Origin: Rhodococcus sp. NBC_00297
GTDB lineage: Bacteria; Actinomycetota; Actinomycetes; Mycobacteriales; Mycobacteriaceae
Direction of reading: 5' to 3'
Assembly: GCF_036173065.1 (NCBI RefSeq)
Contig: NZ_CP108041.1
Location: forward strand, 1,922,001-1,986,000
Length of the DNA stretch: 64,000 nt
Shown here piece by piece: positions 9,016 through 17,408 of this stretch; position 1 is the first letter of the stretch; every line of letters starts with the position of its first letter. The position numbers were made by a program, and so were the translations under genes. The notes below the pieces were generated by a model. That model was not told the origin of the DNA. It did no database searches and worked only from the letters and a program-made list of their open reading frames with translations.

Positions 9016-9531
9016 ATGACCGACGAACGACTCGAGTTTCAGCGCGTGATGCCGTTGCCCGCGGCGGACATCTTCGACGTGCTCTGCGATCCCGACGGCC
9101 ACGTCGCCATCGACGGCTCGGGCATGTTGATGAGCGCGGACGGCGCACCCGTGACGTCCGCGGGAGACACCTTCGTCGTGCACATGGATCGCGAGGCACT
9201 CGGCGACCTCCCGATGGGTACCTACGACGTCGAGGTCACCATCGCGACCTTCGAGCGCGATCGGGACATCTCGTGGACGATCGTCGGCACGGTCCGACCG
9301 CCCATCGGCCACCGCTACGGGTACCGGCTCGCGCCGCACTCCTTCGAGGACGGCACGGAGGGCACCCTCGTCACGTCCTACTACGACTGGTCCGACATCC
9401 ATCCCGACTGGCGGGAGCGTGACATATTCCCCGTGGTGTCCGGATCGTCCCTGCGCGTGACCCTCGGCATTCTCGAGCGCACCGTGCGTCGCGGTTACCC
9501 TCGACCGCTGCGGGTATCCGACACGGTATGA
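9016..9531 (+). CDS. SRPBCC family protein (polyketide cyclase/dehydrase-like)
   Basis: 171 residues with a START/SRPBCC-type pattern: an N-terminal strand (LEFQRVMPLPAADIFDVLCD), a central sheet with GTYDVEVTIATFERDRDISW, and a C-terminal helix. These folds bind hydrophobic ligands; no catalytic function can be assigned. ATG 9016 is preferred over the upstream GTG at 9001 because the fold starts there and a CAGACT hexamer sits six bases before it. The stop overlaps the start of the DUF2231 gene (ATGA 9528-9531). Confidence 0.75.
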   Translation: MTDERLEFQRVMPLPAADIFDVLCDPDGHVAIDGSGMLMSADGAPVTSAGDTFVVHMDREALGDLPMGTYDVEVTIATFERDRDISWTIVGTVRPPIGHRYGYRLAPHSFEDGTEGTLVTSYYDWSDIHPDWRERDIFPVVSGSSLRVTLGILERTVRRGYPRPLRVSDTV

Positions 9532-10079
9532 ATCTCACACCGCTGTTCCACCCGCTCGAGAAGGCGACGTTCCTCGATCCGGTCAGCGACCCCGTCGCCG
9601 GGAAGCTCCGATCCGCTCTCGAGGGGACGAAGGTCGACGGCCTCCTCCGTGGGACCTTCGTCGGCCACCCGATGCATCCCATCATGGCCTACTCCTCGGT
9701 CGGATTGTGGACCAGCGCAGTCTTTCTCGATGTCACCGGTGGAGACTCCGCGGCAGCGCGGCGCCTCATCGGTGCCGGACTGGTGACCGCCCCCACCGCA
9801 CTGGTGACGGGGTGGGCGACGTGGTCGACGCTCAACGCGGAACAGCGACGAGTGGGTCTGATCCACGCGAGCACCAACGCCGTAGCCCTGGCTCTGTTCA
9901 CGGCGTCGTATCGCCGGCGCGCGAAGGCAGCGGACGCGTCGTCGCCGCCGGACACCACGTCGAAGGCGCTCGCACTCGCCGGATTCGCCGTCGCCGGTCT
10001 GGGCGGCGCTCTCGGCGGTCATCTCGGGTACAACATGGGAGCGGGAGTCGCGGCACGGGCACTCCCGGCGGGCGTGTGA
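9528..10079 (+). CDS. DUF2231 membrane protein
   Basis: 183 residues with the DUF2231 hallmark FVGHPMHPIMAYSSVGLWTS followed by three more hydrophobic helices (GAGLVTAPTALVTGWATW, ALALFTASYR, GLGGALGGHLGYNMG). Such small inner-membrane proteins sometimes flank electron-transfer genes; the GHPMHP histidines could bind metal or haem, which is not shown. Both ends overlap neighbours by four bases, so it is in one operon with the SRPBCC gene and the short gene that follows. Confidence 0.83.
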   Translation: MNLTPLFHPLEKATFLDPVSDPVAGKLRSALEGTKVDGLLRGTFVGHPMHPIMAYSSVGLWTSAVFLDVTGGDSAAARRLIGAGLVTAPTALVTGWATWSTLNAEQRRVGLIHASTNAVALALFTASYRRRAKAADASSPPDTTSKALALAGFAVAGLGGALGGHLGYNMGAGVAARALPAGV

Positions 10080-10252
10080 GTACCGACGAGGTGTTCGCCC
10101 AGTTGCGAGCACGCGGTGTCACGGCCGAGGGTGCACGGCGCTTCGCGGACGGCAGTGCCGAGAACCTCGATCCGGAGGCCCTCGCGGCACTCACCGAGGC
10201 GAACCTCACCGAGGCGCAGCTGCACGACTACGTCACGCAGGCGGCGGAGTGA
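10076..10252 (+). CDS. Small hypothetical protein (58 aa)
   Basis: The GTG at 10076 overlaps the DUF2231 stop (GTGA). The 58-residue product (VSTDEVFAQLRARGVTAEGA, ending ALTEANLTEAQLHDYVTQAA) is acidic and helical with normal codon use, so I believe it is a real third gene of the operon. It may form a small helical bundle. The last 20 bases overlap the end of the convergent deacetylase gene. No family recognised. Confidence 0.55.
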   Translation: MSTDEVFAQLRARGVTAEGARRFADGSAENLDPEALAALTEANLTEAQLHDYVTQAAE

Positions 10253-11120
10253 CCGTCCGATAGTGCTCGGCGATGTCGCCGGCGGTGGTGAACCAGACAC
10301 CGTCGGCGTGCGACGTCAGGTGATCCAGCGCGCGACGAAAGCGTCTGAGCCGGTGCGGTTGCCCGGTGAGGAACGTGTGGGTGGAGATGGCCAACACGCG
10401 CGGTGCGCGCCGCGACTGCTCCTTCAGCTCGTCGAACGAGTCGACGACGATGTGCTCGAAATCCTCCGCGGACCCGTGGTGATGGACGAACACCGGAAGG
10501 TCGTTGACCTCGTGCGGGTACGGAACACTCAGTAGAGGTCCACCGCGCGTGGCCATCCACACCGGCTGGTCGTCGATCGGCCAGTCGAGCGTGTACTCGA
10601 ATCCCTGCTCCGCCAACAGGTCCTCCGTCACCCGGCTCGGGTTCGCGCCGGGGCTCATCCAACCCCGAGGCGGCGAACCCTCGTGTGACTCGATCGCCCG
10701 TCGTACCGCCTCGATGGTGCGACGTTCCGCGTCCTCGTCCTGCTGGTTCGGCTGCTCGGCGTTGGTGCGGCCGTGGGCGACGACGTCCGCGCCGAGTGCG
10801 CGATACGCCGCCACCAGATCGGGAGCGTGCTCGTAGATCTCGGCGTTGACGAGCAGAGTCGGACGAATTCCGCTGTCGCGCAACGTGTCGGCCAACGCGA
10901 AGCCACCCGCCCTGTTGCCGTACTCGCGCCAACCCCAGTTGTAGGTGTTCGGCTGGTCCATTCCCGGCGTCCATCCCAGCCCGGGAGCTCCGTCGTCGTA
11001 CGGGAAGTGCTCGCAGTTGACGGCGACGTACACCGCGAGGGACGCGCCGCCCGGCCACGAGAACGACGGACGGGACGTGATGGGCGAGTACGGGAATCGG
11101 CCGTGCGAGGGCAGTGCCAT
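10233..11120 (-). CDS. Polysaccharide deacetylase family protein (allantoinase-like PuuE type)
   Basis: 295 residues with a NodB-like barrel: WPGGASLAVYVAVNCEHFPYD at the start, IRPTLLVNAEIYEHAPDLV, GADVVAHGRTNAEQ and RVLAISTHTFLTGQPHRL. The pattern is closer to cofactor-light PuuE allantoinases and related hydrolases than to chitin deacetylases, because the usual TFDDG metal motif is replaced by the AVNCEH segment. It probably cleaves a C-N bond in a small ring or amide; the substrate is unknown. The start touches the stop of the upstream 189-aa gene (TGATG), so the two are coupled. Confidence 0.78.
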   Translation of the reverse strand: MALPSHGRFPYSPITSRPSFSWPGGASLAVYVAVNCEHFPYDDGAPGLGWTPGMDQPNTYNWGWREYGNRAGGFALADTLRDSGIRPTLLVNAEIYEHAPDLVAAYRALGADVVAHGRTNAEQPNQQDEDAERRTIEAVRRAIESHEGSPPRGWMSPGANPSRVTEDLLAEQGFEYTLDWPIDDQPVWMATRGGPLLSVPYPHEVNDLPVFVHHHGSAEDFEHIVVDSFDELKEQSRRAPRVLAISTHTFLTGQPHRLRRFRRALDHLTSHADGVWFTTAGDIAEHYRTVTPPPA

Positions 11121-11689
11121 CACTCGCCCCGACTCGTACGGATCGCGGCGCGGAGGCCGTCGAGATAGGGCTCCATGTCGGTCTCCGACGTCAGCGCCAC
11201 CGCCTCGACAGGGTGGTGCCGCGCCTCGACCACCACACCGTGGTCGCCCACCGTCGCCGACGCCCACCACCGTTCCTGCCCGCCGTGCATCTCGAAGTCG
11301 GTGTCCGCGCCGTTTACCGGCACGACGACGCGACGCGCCTCCGTCGCCGCGATGGCCTCACGTCGCCGCTTGTACTCGGGCGACATCGGCGTCAGACCGA
11401 TCGCCGACAGCATCGCCTTCAGCGCCGTGCGGTGCGCGTCCTTCGTGGTGGTGGTGACCTCGACGAAGGGACCGTCGATGTCGTCGCCGTCCCAGTCGAC
11501 CTCACCGTGCCGCAGTGTCACGCTGGTCAGTACGTCGTTCTCCCGCGACCACGGGCCCATCACCCGCACCCCGTTCCACCCGTTCACCGTGTAGGTCGGG
11601 AAGGTGGTCGACTCGGCGCGGATCTGATCCTCGATCGCGCGTTGCTGGGTCCAGAACTCGTCGGGCGTGAGGTGGCCGGTGATCTCCAT
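11120..11689 (-). CDS. Hypothetical protein coupled to the deacetylase
   Basis: 189 residues from ATG 11689, beginning MEITGHLTPDEFWTQQRAIE; codon use is good. Later segments (VVVPVNGADTDFEMHGGQER and VGDHGVVVEARHHPVEAVAL) look like beta strands of a compact cytosolic domain. There is no signal peptide or membrane helix. I do not recognise a family. It is translationally coupled to the polysaccharide deacetylase gene, so it probably works with that enzyme. Confidence 0.68.
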   Translation of the reverse strand: MEITGHLTPDEFWTQQRAIEDQIRAESTTFPTYTVNGWNGVRVMGPWSRENDVLTSVTLRHGEVDWDGDDIDGPFVEVTTTTKDAHRTALKAMLSAIGLTPMSPEYKRRREAIAATEARRVVVPVNGADTDFEMHGGQERWWASATVGDHGVVVEARHHPVEAVALTSETDMEPYLDGLRAAIRTSRGE

Positions 11690-11724
11690 GCCTCCAGTGT
11701 GCCCACTTCGCCGTCGTGCGACTC

Positions 11725-12852
11725 TCACGCCGGAAGAAACACCCGGCCGCGATACGCCTCGCGCACCGTCCTCGTCGCCACCGTCGTCCACGCCGTCACC
11801 AGCACGGCGAACAGCACGACCGCCAGTGCCTCGACGACGGACGACTCCAGCGCGCGCCCCAACGCCGCCGCGCCGGTGACGCATGTTCCGACCGGGAAGG
11901 TGAACGACCACCATGCCAACGAGAAGCGCAGTCCTCGGCGCGCCGCGTGCACGGTCAGCGCCGTGGCCAGGGCGAACATCATCGCTCCGAAGCCGCCCAT
12001 CACCATTCCGAAGAGGATTCCCGCCGCACGCAGGACCACCGCCACCTCGCTCCGGTCACCGGTGAACACCATCGCCGCATCGGCACCCAGGAGGTTGGCC
12101 GCGGTGACGGACTGGCCGATGACGCCGAGAGTGATCCATATAGTCGGTGCAGCCTGGACCGGGAGGACGGCGCCGTGCAGCAGTCGACCGAGAACCGCGG
12201 TCGTCACCATCAGCCCGGTCACGAGTGCCAATCCGAACAGCGCGTAGCAGCCGACGAGCATCGCGAGCCGCCACTGCCCGTCGGCGATGTGCGGGAGGAG
12301 AAGTGCACCGGTGGATGCCGAGACCATCGGCGGCACCACGGGCATCAGCCATGCCGGGAGCGCGACCGTGTCGGCACTGCGGCCGCGGGTGATCATCACG
12401 TACGGGACGACGACACTGGTCGCGAGCCCCAGCGCGGTACCCACCGTCCAGAGGACGACGAAGATCGAGGTGGCCAGGCTCTGCCCGATGATGTCCACGC
12501 CGAGGAGGCTCGTGCCGGCACCGACGGTGAGCAGGGCCATGGGCGGCGCGCCGTAGAACTGCATCATGACCGGGTGGGCCGCGTGGGCCTGCGCGACGCG
12601 GCGGTGCGCGAGCCAGTGCGCGGCGAACAGGGTCGACACGACGACGAGGACAGTCGAGGCGAGCAGCCACATGACGACGGCTGCCATGTGGAGCACGACA
12701 TTCTGCACGGGCAGCGTTGCTGCGGCAGTGGCGACGATTCCGGTCCCCATCACCGATGCGAACCAGTTCGGCGTGATGTGCTCGATCACGCTGCCGGGCG
12801 AGTCGAGATCGCGGAGCAGCCCGTGCGATGTCGCGGTCCGGAAGGTCGTCAT
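11725..12852 (-). CDS. TDT family transporter (TehA/SLAC1-like)
   Basis: 375 residues, about ten transmembrane helices. The opening ITPNWFASVMGTGIVATAAAT is the signature of the tellurite-resistance/dicarboxylate transporter family, which includes TehA, Mae1 malate permease and SLAC1 anion channels. Later helices carry FSLAWWSFTFPVGTCVTGA, also family-typical. It probably exports or passes small anions such as sulfite, nitrate or C4-dicarboxylates. It lies directly downstream of a LysR gene on the same strand (74-bp gap), a common pairing in actinobacteria. Confidence 0.85.
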   Translation of the reverse strand: MTTFRTATSHGLLRDLDSPGSVIEHITPNWFASVMGTGIVATAAATLPVQNVVLHMAAVVMWLLASTVLVVVSTLFAAHWLAHRRVAQAHAAHPVMMQFYGAPPMALLTVGAGTSLLGVDIIGQSLATSIFVVLWTVGTALGLATSVVVPYVMITRGRSADTVALPAWLMPVVPPMVSASTGALLLPHIADGQWRLAMLVGCYALFGLALVTGLMVTTAVLGRLLHGAVLPVQAAPTIWITLGVIGQSVTAANLLGADAAMVFTGDRSEVAVVLRAAGILFGMVMGGFGAMMFALATALTVHAARRGLRFSLAWWSFTFPVGTCVTGAAALGRALESSVVEALAVVLFAVLVTAWTTVATRTVREAYRGRVFLPA

Positions 12853-12926
12853 GCCTTCACAGTGCGCCGGGACGGCGACGATCAGTAGTGGTCGTGCTCT
12901 TGTCACCCCACAAACGCTGTTTGTGG

Positions 12927-13814
12927 CTACTGCCGGGCAATGTCGAGGAAGTCGCGACGTGGACCGCGCAGTGCTGCAGACAGGCTCCAGACCGCGCGCA
13001 GCTCACGCGTCATCGAAACACCGGGAACGTCGATGCGCACCAACGCGCCACTCCGCAGCTCCCCCTCCACCGCGAGGGACGACACCACCGCCGGCGCATT
13101 CGCCGATATGGCAGCAGACTTGACAGCGGTGACGGAGTTGAGCTCGATGAGCGGCGGAACCGTCGGGCGGACGGCGCTCTCGTACGTGGTGCGGGTTCCC
13201 GACCCCGGCTCCCGTTGCACCAGAGCCGTCGTCTGCAGCAGCTCCATCGACGCCGCACGTCTGGTCGCCCACGGGTGGGACGGTCCCGTGACGATGATCA
13301 ACTCGTCGTGCGCGACGACGGCGACCCCGAGCCCGGCCGGCACGTCGGGCCCTTCGACGAAGCCGATGTCCGCGCGCCCGTCCAGCACCTGCTCGGCGAC
13401 CTCCGCCGAGTTCATCAGTCGCATCTGCACCTGGACGTCGGGCGACTGTCTGCGCATCGACAGCATCCACGCCGGCACGAGGTGCTCGGCGACGGTCATA
13501 CTCGCGGCGATGGTGAGCGTCGCATTGCCCTCGCGCAGAAGCGATGTCACTCCTGTCGCGAACTTCTCGGCCGAGTCGAGGATGCCGCCCGCCCACTCCA
13601 TGACCGCGACGCCCTCGGGGGTCAGGGCGACACCGCTCGTCCCGCGATCGAAGATGCGGACACCGATGTCCCGTTCCGCAGCACGCACTCGCGCGCTGAC
13701 CGCCTGCTGACTCAACCCGTGTTCGCGGCCCGCTGCCGTCATGCTGCCCAACCGGGCGACGGACACCATCACATCGAGGGCTCCGAGGTCCGGTACCCGC
13801 GGCGACAATGGCAT
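12927..13814 (-). CDS. LysR-family transcriptional regulator
   Basis: 295 residues. The N-terminal HTH_1 domain is clear (LDVMVSVARLGSMTAAGREH, SQQAVSARVRAAERDIGVRI, LTPEG), followed by a linker helix and a periplasmic-binding-protein-like effector domain from about 95 (LTIAASMTVAEHLVPAW). It is likely to regulate the adjacent TDT transporter gene. Confidence 0.9.
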   Translation of the reverse strand: MPLSPRVPDLGALDVMVSVARLGSMTAAGREHGLSQQAVSARVRAAERDIGVRIFDRGTSGVALTPEGVAVMEWAGGILDSAEKFATGVTSLLREGNATLTIAASMTVAEHLVPAWMLSMRRQSPDVQVQMRLMNSAEVAEQVLDGRADIGFVEGPDVPAGLGVAVVAHDELIIVTGPSHPWATRRAASMELLQTTALVQREPGSGTRTTYESAVRPTVPPLIELNSVTAVKSAAISANAPAVVSSLAVEGELRSGALVRIDVPGVSMTRELRAVWSLSAALRGPRRDFLDIARQ

Positions 13815-13850
13815 CCGCCCACCGTAGCGACTGCGCCGGTGGGCTCGGGG

Positions 13851-14132
13851 TCAGCTACCGAAGCCTGCTCGGATACCGACGAGCTGGTACGTGCCGAAGG
13901 CGAGGCCGGGCGCACAGTTCACGAGGATGATGTCGCCTCGTTCGCGGTACTCCGCCGCCGTCTCCTGGCAATTCTTCGCAGGCGGGAAGTAGAACTCACC
14001 GAAGGTCTGGAAATAGAGCGGGCCGATCGATGGTGCTGCAGACGCCGTCGCCCCGCCCGACAGGGCAATGGCAGCGGCTCCGGCGCCTGCCACGGTGGCA
14101 CCGACGAGTGAACGGGTGATTCGACGAGACAT
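13851..14132 (-). CDS. Small secreted protein, paralogue A of a tandem pair
   Basis: 93 residues with a Sec signal peptide (MSRRITRSLVGATVAGAGAA ... ASA, cleavage near residue 33). The mature part of about 60 residues has two cysteines (NCQETAAEYRERGDIILVNC) that probably form one disulfide, and ends in YQLVGIRAGFGS. Paralogue B at 14312-14602 shares the signal peptide, the YRERGDIILV core and the end. Its 5' region is also duplicated. No family function is known to me; the fold is probably a small extracellular domain. Confidence 0.8.
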   Translation of the reverse strand: MSRRITRSLVGATVAGAGAAAIALSGGATASAAPSIGPLYFQTFGEFYFPPAKNCQETAAEYRERGDIILVNCAPGLAFGTYQLVGIRAGFGS

Positions 14133-14208
14133 GGTGGACCTCCTGGTTGGACGTACCGTTCGGTCCGTTTACGGTAGACCCGGTCTCCCGCCGTGTACAG
14201 AGGTCGAG
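14123..14208. repeat. Duplicated promoter/leader block, copy 1
   Basis: This 86-base stretch from the start codon of paralogue A upstream is nearly identical to 14593-14678, exactly 470 bases away, and differs mainly in one 7-base patch. It contains the ribosome site (AGGAGG before the ATG, minus strand) and an inverted pair TACCGT/ACGGTA (14154-14159 and 14171-14176). Gene and promoter were therefore duplicated together. Confidence 0.8.
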
Positions 14209-14212
14209 CTGC

Positions 14213-14290
14213 GTGCCGCTTCCCGCGGGAGTTACGTCGTACCGCGCCGGTTGCAGTGCCCGCGGCAACACGAATCGACCGCGGGAATTC
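14213..14290. repeat. Dispersed CCGCGGGAA palindromic element, copy 1
   Basis: Contains TTCCCGCGGGAG, then GTTGCAGTGCCCGCGGCAAC, ACGAATCG and ACCGCGGGAATTCG. The same building blocks (TTCCCG, GTTGCA, CCGCGGGAAC, ACGA) recur in the same order at 21321-21415, and in a more diverged form at 20714-20795. It looks like a REP-type intergenic element able to fold into stem-loops. Confidence 0.5.
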
Positions 14291-14311
14291 GTCGGTCGAG
14301 TTCGCCGACGA

Positions 14312-14602
14312 TCAGCTCCCGAAGAGATCCGTGCGGATTCCGACGAGCTGATAGCCGGGGTACGCGAGATTGATGGCGCAGTCGACGAGGATGATGTCGC
14401 CCCGTTCGCGATACCGTGCCGCCGTGTTCTGGCAGTTCTCACTCGCAGGAATGACGAGCACGCCGAACGATTGCCAGTAGATAGGGCCCTGAGCGGGTGC
14501 CGCCGACGCCGTTGCAGAACCCGACAGGGCGATGGCGACTGCTCCGGCGCCGGCGGCTGTGGCTGTGGCTCCGACGAGTGTGCGGGTGAGACGACGAGAC
14601 AT
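14312..14602 (-). CDS. Small secreted protein, paralogue B of a tandem pair
   Basis: 96 residues with a Sec signal peptide ending ATASA. The mature part holds NCQNTAARYRERGDIILVDC and ends GYQLVGIRTDLF. It shares the two cysteines and the RERGDIILV core with paralogue A, but the segment before the first cysteine differs (SFGVLVIPASE against TFGEFYFPPAK). The shared promoter block and the AGGAGG ribosome site suggest that both are expressed alike. Function unknown; exported to the cell surface or medium. Confidence 0.8.
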   Translation of the reverse strand: MSRRLTRTLVGATATAAGAGAVAIALSGSATASAAPAQGPIYWQSFGVLVIPASENCQNTAARYRERGDIILVDCAINLAYPGYQLVGIRTDLFGS

Positions 14603-14678
14603 GGTGGACCTCCTGGCTGGACGTACCGTTCGGTCCGTTCACGGTAGACCCGGCCATTCGCCGTGTACAGAGGTCGAG
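14593..14678. repeat. Duplicated promoter/leader block, copy 2
   Basis: Partner of 14123-14208 at an offset of 470 bases. It carries the same AGGAGG ribosome site and the inverted pair TACCGT (14624-14629) / ACGGTA (14641-14646), and the homology ends abruptly at AGGTCGAG (14671-14678). Confidence 0.8.
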
Positions 14679-14689
14679 CGACCCACGCA

Positions 14690-16222
14690 CTACATCGTCA
14701 TGGTGTACCTGACCTCGTTCTTCAGGATCTTTCCGACCTTCGACCGGGGCAGAAGATCCCAGACCTCGATGTTCTTCGGCGCCTTCACGCTGCCGATGCG
14801 TTCTTTGACGAAGGCGATCAGTGCGGCGGGATCCACCTCCTGCCCGGCGCGCAGCTCGACAGCCGCCACGACCCGTTCGCCCCATTTCTCGTCGGGGAGA
14901 CCCACCACGGCCGACTCCTTCACTGCAGGGTGAGCGAGCAGAGCCTGCTCGACTTCGGCCGAGTAGACGTTGAAGCCGCCCGTGATGATCATGTCCTTCG
15001 CGCGGTCCACGACGTAGAGGAAGCCCTCGTCGTCGAGGTATCCGATGTCGCCCGTGTGGTGCCAACCGTGAGCGCCCACCTCTGCCGTCGCCGCCGGATT
15101 GTCGTGATAGCCGTCCATGACCAGGGGACCGCGCACGACGATCTCGCCACGCTCACCGGTGCCGACGAGGTCGCCCTTCTCGGTCATGATCGCGACCGTG
15201 GTCAAGGGTGTCGGACGACCGGCCGAGGTGAGCCGTTCCGTCGCCACCGTGCCGTCCGGACGAAAGTGGTCCGCCGGCGCCAGGGTGGCGATCATGTTGG
15301 GCGCCTCGGTCTGTCCGAACAGCTGCCCCAGCACCGGCCCGATGCGCGTGAGCGCTTCCTCGAGCCGCGTCGGCGACATCGGCGCCGCCCCGTACCAGAG
15401 GCAGCGGAGAGACGACAGGTCCCGATGATCCAGCTCCGGGTGGTCGAGCACGCCGTAGATCACCGTCGGAGGCAGGAACGCATGGGTGATGCGGTGCCGT
15501 TCGACCAGCGCCAGGAACTCCCCGATGTCGGGGGCCGCCATGATGACCACCTCGCCGCCGAGACTCAGGATCGGGAACGTCAGCACACCGGCGGAGTGTG
15601 TGAGCGGCGCCAGCGCGAGATACCGCGGACGCACACCGAAGGGATAGCTCATCAGCGCGAGCGCCGTCGAGGTCATCATGTTGTCCTCGGTCAGCCGCAC
15701 CCCTTTCGGCTTTCCCGTGGTGCCGCCCGTTCCCGCCAGCATCGCGAGCCCGCGCGGCGGCCGCCTGTCCGCGTCGAGCTCGCCGCGGTGTTCGGCGAGC
15801 CACGACTCGAACGGGATCGACCACTCCGTGTCACCGTCGAGGCAGACCAGTCGCACGAGGTGCGGCAGATCGCCTCGGATCCGGTCGACCAGATCGGTGA
15901 ATCGGCTCTGGAAGAACAGATTTCGGCATCCGAAGAGATCGAACAGCTGGCGGTTCTCGTCGGCCTCGTTCCGCGGATTCACCGGGCACCACACCGCGCC
16001 GGCGCGCGAGATGCCGAACACGCACGTCAGCGCCAGCGGGTCGTTACCGGACAGGACGGCGACGCGATCGCCGGCCTCGACACCGTCGTGTTGCAGCGCC
16101 GCGGCGATCTCGACCGACCGGTCGTACACCTCACCGTAGGTGGAGGTGTCACCCCCGGCCGTGAGGCACGGTGCCCCACGGCCGAGCGAGACGCCCTTGT
16201 CCAGGTAGTCGGAGAGTCGCAT
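14690..16222 (-). CDS. Acyl-CoA synthetase (class I adenylate-forming enzyme)
   Basis: 510 residues. The phosphate-binding loop AGTGGTTGKPKG is at about 163-174. The later motifs are the GQTE adenine loop, WHHTGDIGYLDDEGFLYVVD and the hinge region DRAKDMIITGGFNVYSAEVE; the catalytic lysine is in RSKVGKILKNEVR. It activates a carboxylic acid to acyl-AMP and then to the CoA thioester. It is the last gene of a three-gene operon with a saccharopine-dehydrogenase-like reductase (1-bp gap) and an SDR, under a divergent TetR. Together they look like the oxidation and CoA activation of an aliphatic, alicyclic or terpenoid substrate. Confidence 0.88.
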   Translation of the reverse strand: MRLSDYLDKGVSLGRGAPCLTAGGDTSTYGEVYDRSVEIAAALQHDGVEAGDRVAVLSGNDPLALTCVFGISRAGAVWCPVNPRNEADENRQLFDLFGCRNLFFQSRFTDLVDRIRGDLPHLVRLVCLDGDTEWSIPFESWLAEHRGELDADRRPPRGLAMLAGTGGTTGKPKGVRLTEDNMMTSTALALMSYPFGVRPRYLALAPLTHSAGVLTFPILSLGGEVVIMAAPDIGEFLALVERHRITHAFLPPTVIYGVLDHPELDHRDLSSLRCLWYGAAPMSPTRLEEALTRIGPVLGQLFGQTEAPNMIATLAPADHFRPDGTVATERLTSAGRPTPLTTVAIMTEKGDLVGTGERGEIVVRGPLVMDGYHDNPAATAEVGAHGWHHTGDIGYLDDEGFLYVVDRAKDMIITGGFNVYSAEVEQALLAHPAVKESAVVGLPDEKWGERVVAAVELRAGQEVDPAALIAFVKERIGSVKAPKNIEVWDLLPRSKVGKILKNEVRYTMTM

Positions 16223-16223
16223 C

Positions 16224-17351
16224 TCAGCGGTGCACGGAGACGATCGGGTCCAGGACCAGACCGAACGCCCGCAGCGTGCCGAGCAACTCGCGATGACCGA
16301 ACGCCTCACAGCTGGAGGCGAATCCGACCTTGCGCGGAGCTCCCTGCAGAAGTGCGGCAGCCCCGTGTGCGTTGAGCAGCGCGGTCTGCTTGTAGTTGCA
16401 GTTGCCGTGGATGACGCAGTGTGCGCGGCCCAGCGGACCCGATGCGTACACCGAGTCCAGCGAGGTGTTCAGGCGCGGATTCTCTCGGGGCGGCATCTCG
16501 CTGCGGATCGCGGACGACTGCTCGTCGATGATGCGGTACTTCTCCTCGTCGGACTTGCCCTCCATCTGTTCGAGGGCGGCGGCCACCAACAGCGGAACCG
16601 CCTTCATCAGAGGTGGATTGAAGACACCGCCGAGAGCCTTCGCGGTGGTGACCCGCGGGTCGTTCTTGAACCAGACCGGGTGCGACGTGCCGCCCCACGG
16701 CAACGCCAGGCCGAGATCGTGCTGACCGGGAACGCTCACGGTGTAGAGCCCGGCGTCGGCGGGCCACTCGACGTACTCGTTCTCCTCCAGGTAGTACGCC
16801 TTGGAGAACGCGGCGTTGGTGAGGATGGTGTTGGTCGAGGCGACGGTGGGGTGCCCCTTCCAGAACACCTGGATGTCGAGGCTGTTCAGACCCGGGTTCT
16901 CCAAGCAGATGTTCGCGGCGATCTCACCGATGGAGTACATCTGCGCGAGGCCCGGCGTGAGAACCAGTCCCTGCGAGGCGAAGTCGGCGCTGTACTGCGC
17001 CTCGGCGTCGATCATCCAGTTCTGCTCGCCGTTGGTGTCGGTGTAGTGCGCACCGATGGCCAGGCAGGCCTGCGCCACCTCGTGGCCGTAGCGGGCGAAC
17101 GGTCCCACGGTGTTGAGGACCACGGTCGCGCCGCGGAAGGCCTCGGTCAGCGCCTCCACGGTGTGCTCGACCTCGACGATCTCGTGCTCGACGGTGTCGA
17201 TACCCGGCACGGCACTCACGGCATCCTTCAGGCGGGCGTGATCGCGGCCGGCGGCCAGGAAGGGAATGTTGTACTCGCGCAGGTACTCACAGATGAGGCG
17301 GCCCGTGTAGCCGGACGCTCCGTAGACGACGACGCGCTTGTCAGTGGGCAT
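16224..17351 (-). CDS. Saccharopine dehydrogenase-like NAD(P)-binding protein
   Basis: 375 residues. The N-terminal Rossmann motif is VVVYGASGYTGRLICEYL, followed by LNTVGPFARYGHEVAQACLA and HYTDTNGEQNWM, as in the saccharopine dehydrogenase/trans-acting enoyl reductase superfamily. The C-terminal half matches what I know as DUF5938-type proteins. The reaction is not certain; members reduce double bonds or oxidise alcohols on lipid-like CoA substrates. It is the middle gene of the SDR / ligase operon. Confidence 0.75.
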   Translation of the reverse strand: MPTDKRVVVYGASGYTGRLICEYLREYNIPFLAAGRDHARLKDAVSAVPGIDTVEHEIVEVEHTVEALTEAFRGATVVLNTVGPFARYGHEVAQACLAIGAHYTDTNGEQNWMIDAEAQYSADFASQGLVLTPGLAQMYSIGEIAANICLENPGLNSLDIQVFWKGHPTVASTNTILTNAAFSKAYYLEENEYVEWPADAGLYTVSVPGQHDLGLALPWGGTSHPVWFKNDPRVTTAKALGGVFNPPLMKAVPLLVAAALEQMEGKSDEEKYRIIDEQSSAIRSEMPPRENPRLNTSLDSVYASGPLGRAHCVIHGNCNYKQTALLNAHGAAALLQGAPRKVGFASSCEAFGHRELLGTLRAFGLVLDPIVSVHR

Positions 17352-17408
17352 GGTTGATCTCCTGGTTCGAAGTGGGGTGGTCGAGAGCCGTGCTGGTGGG
17401 GCGGCAGG

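Noticed and set aside
16230..17357. Long plus-strand ORF (375 codons) opposite the saccharopine-dehydrogenase-like gene
   Set aside because: Shadow of a high-GC gene; no family motif, no ribosome site, and the minus-strand protein has a clear Rossmann fold.
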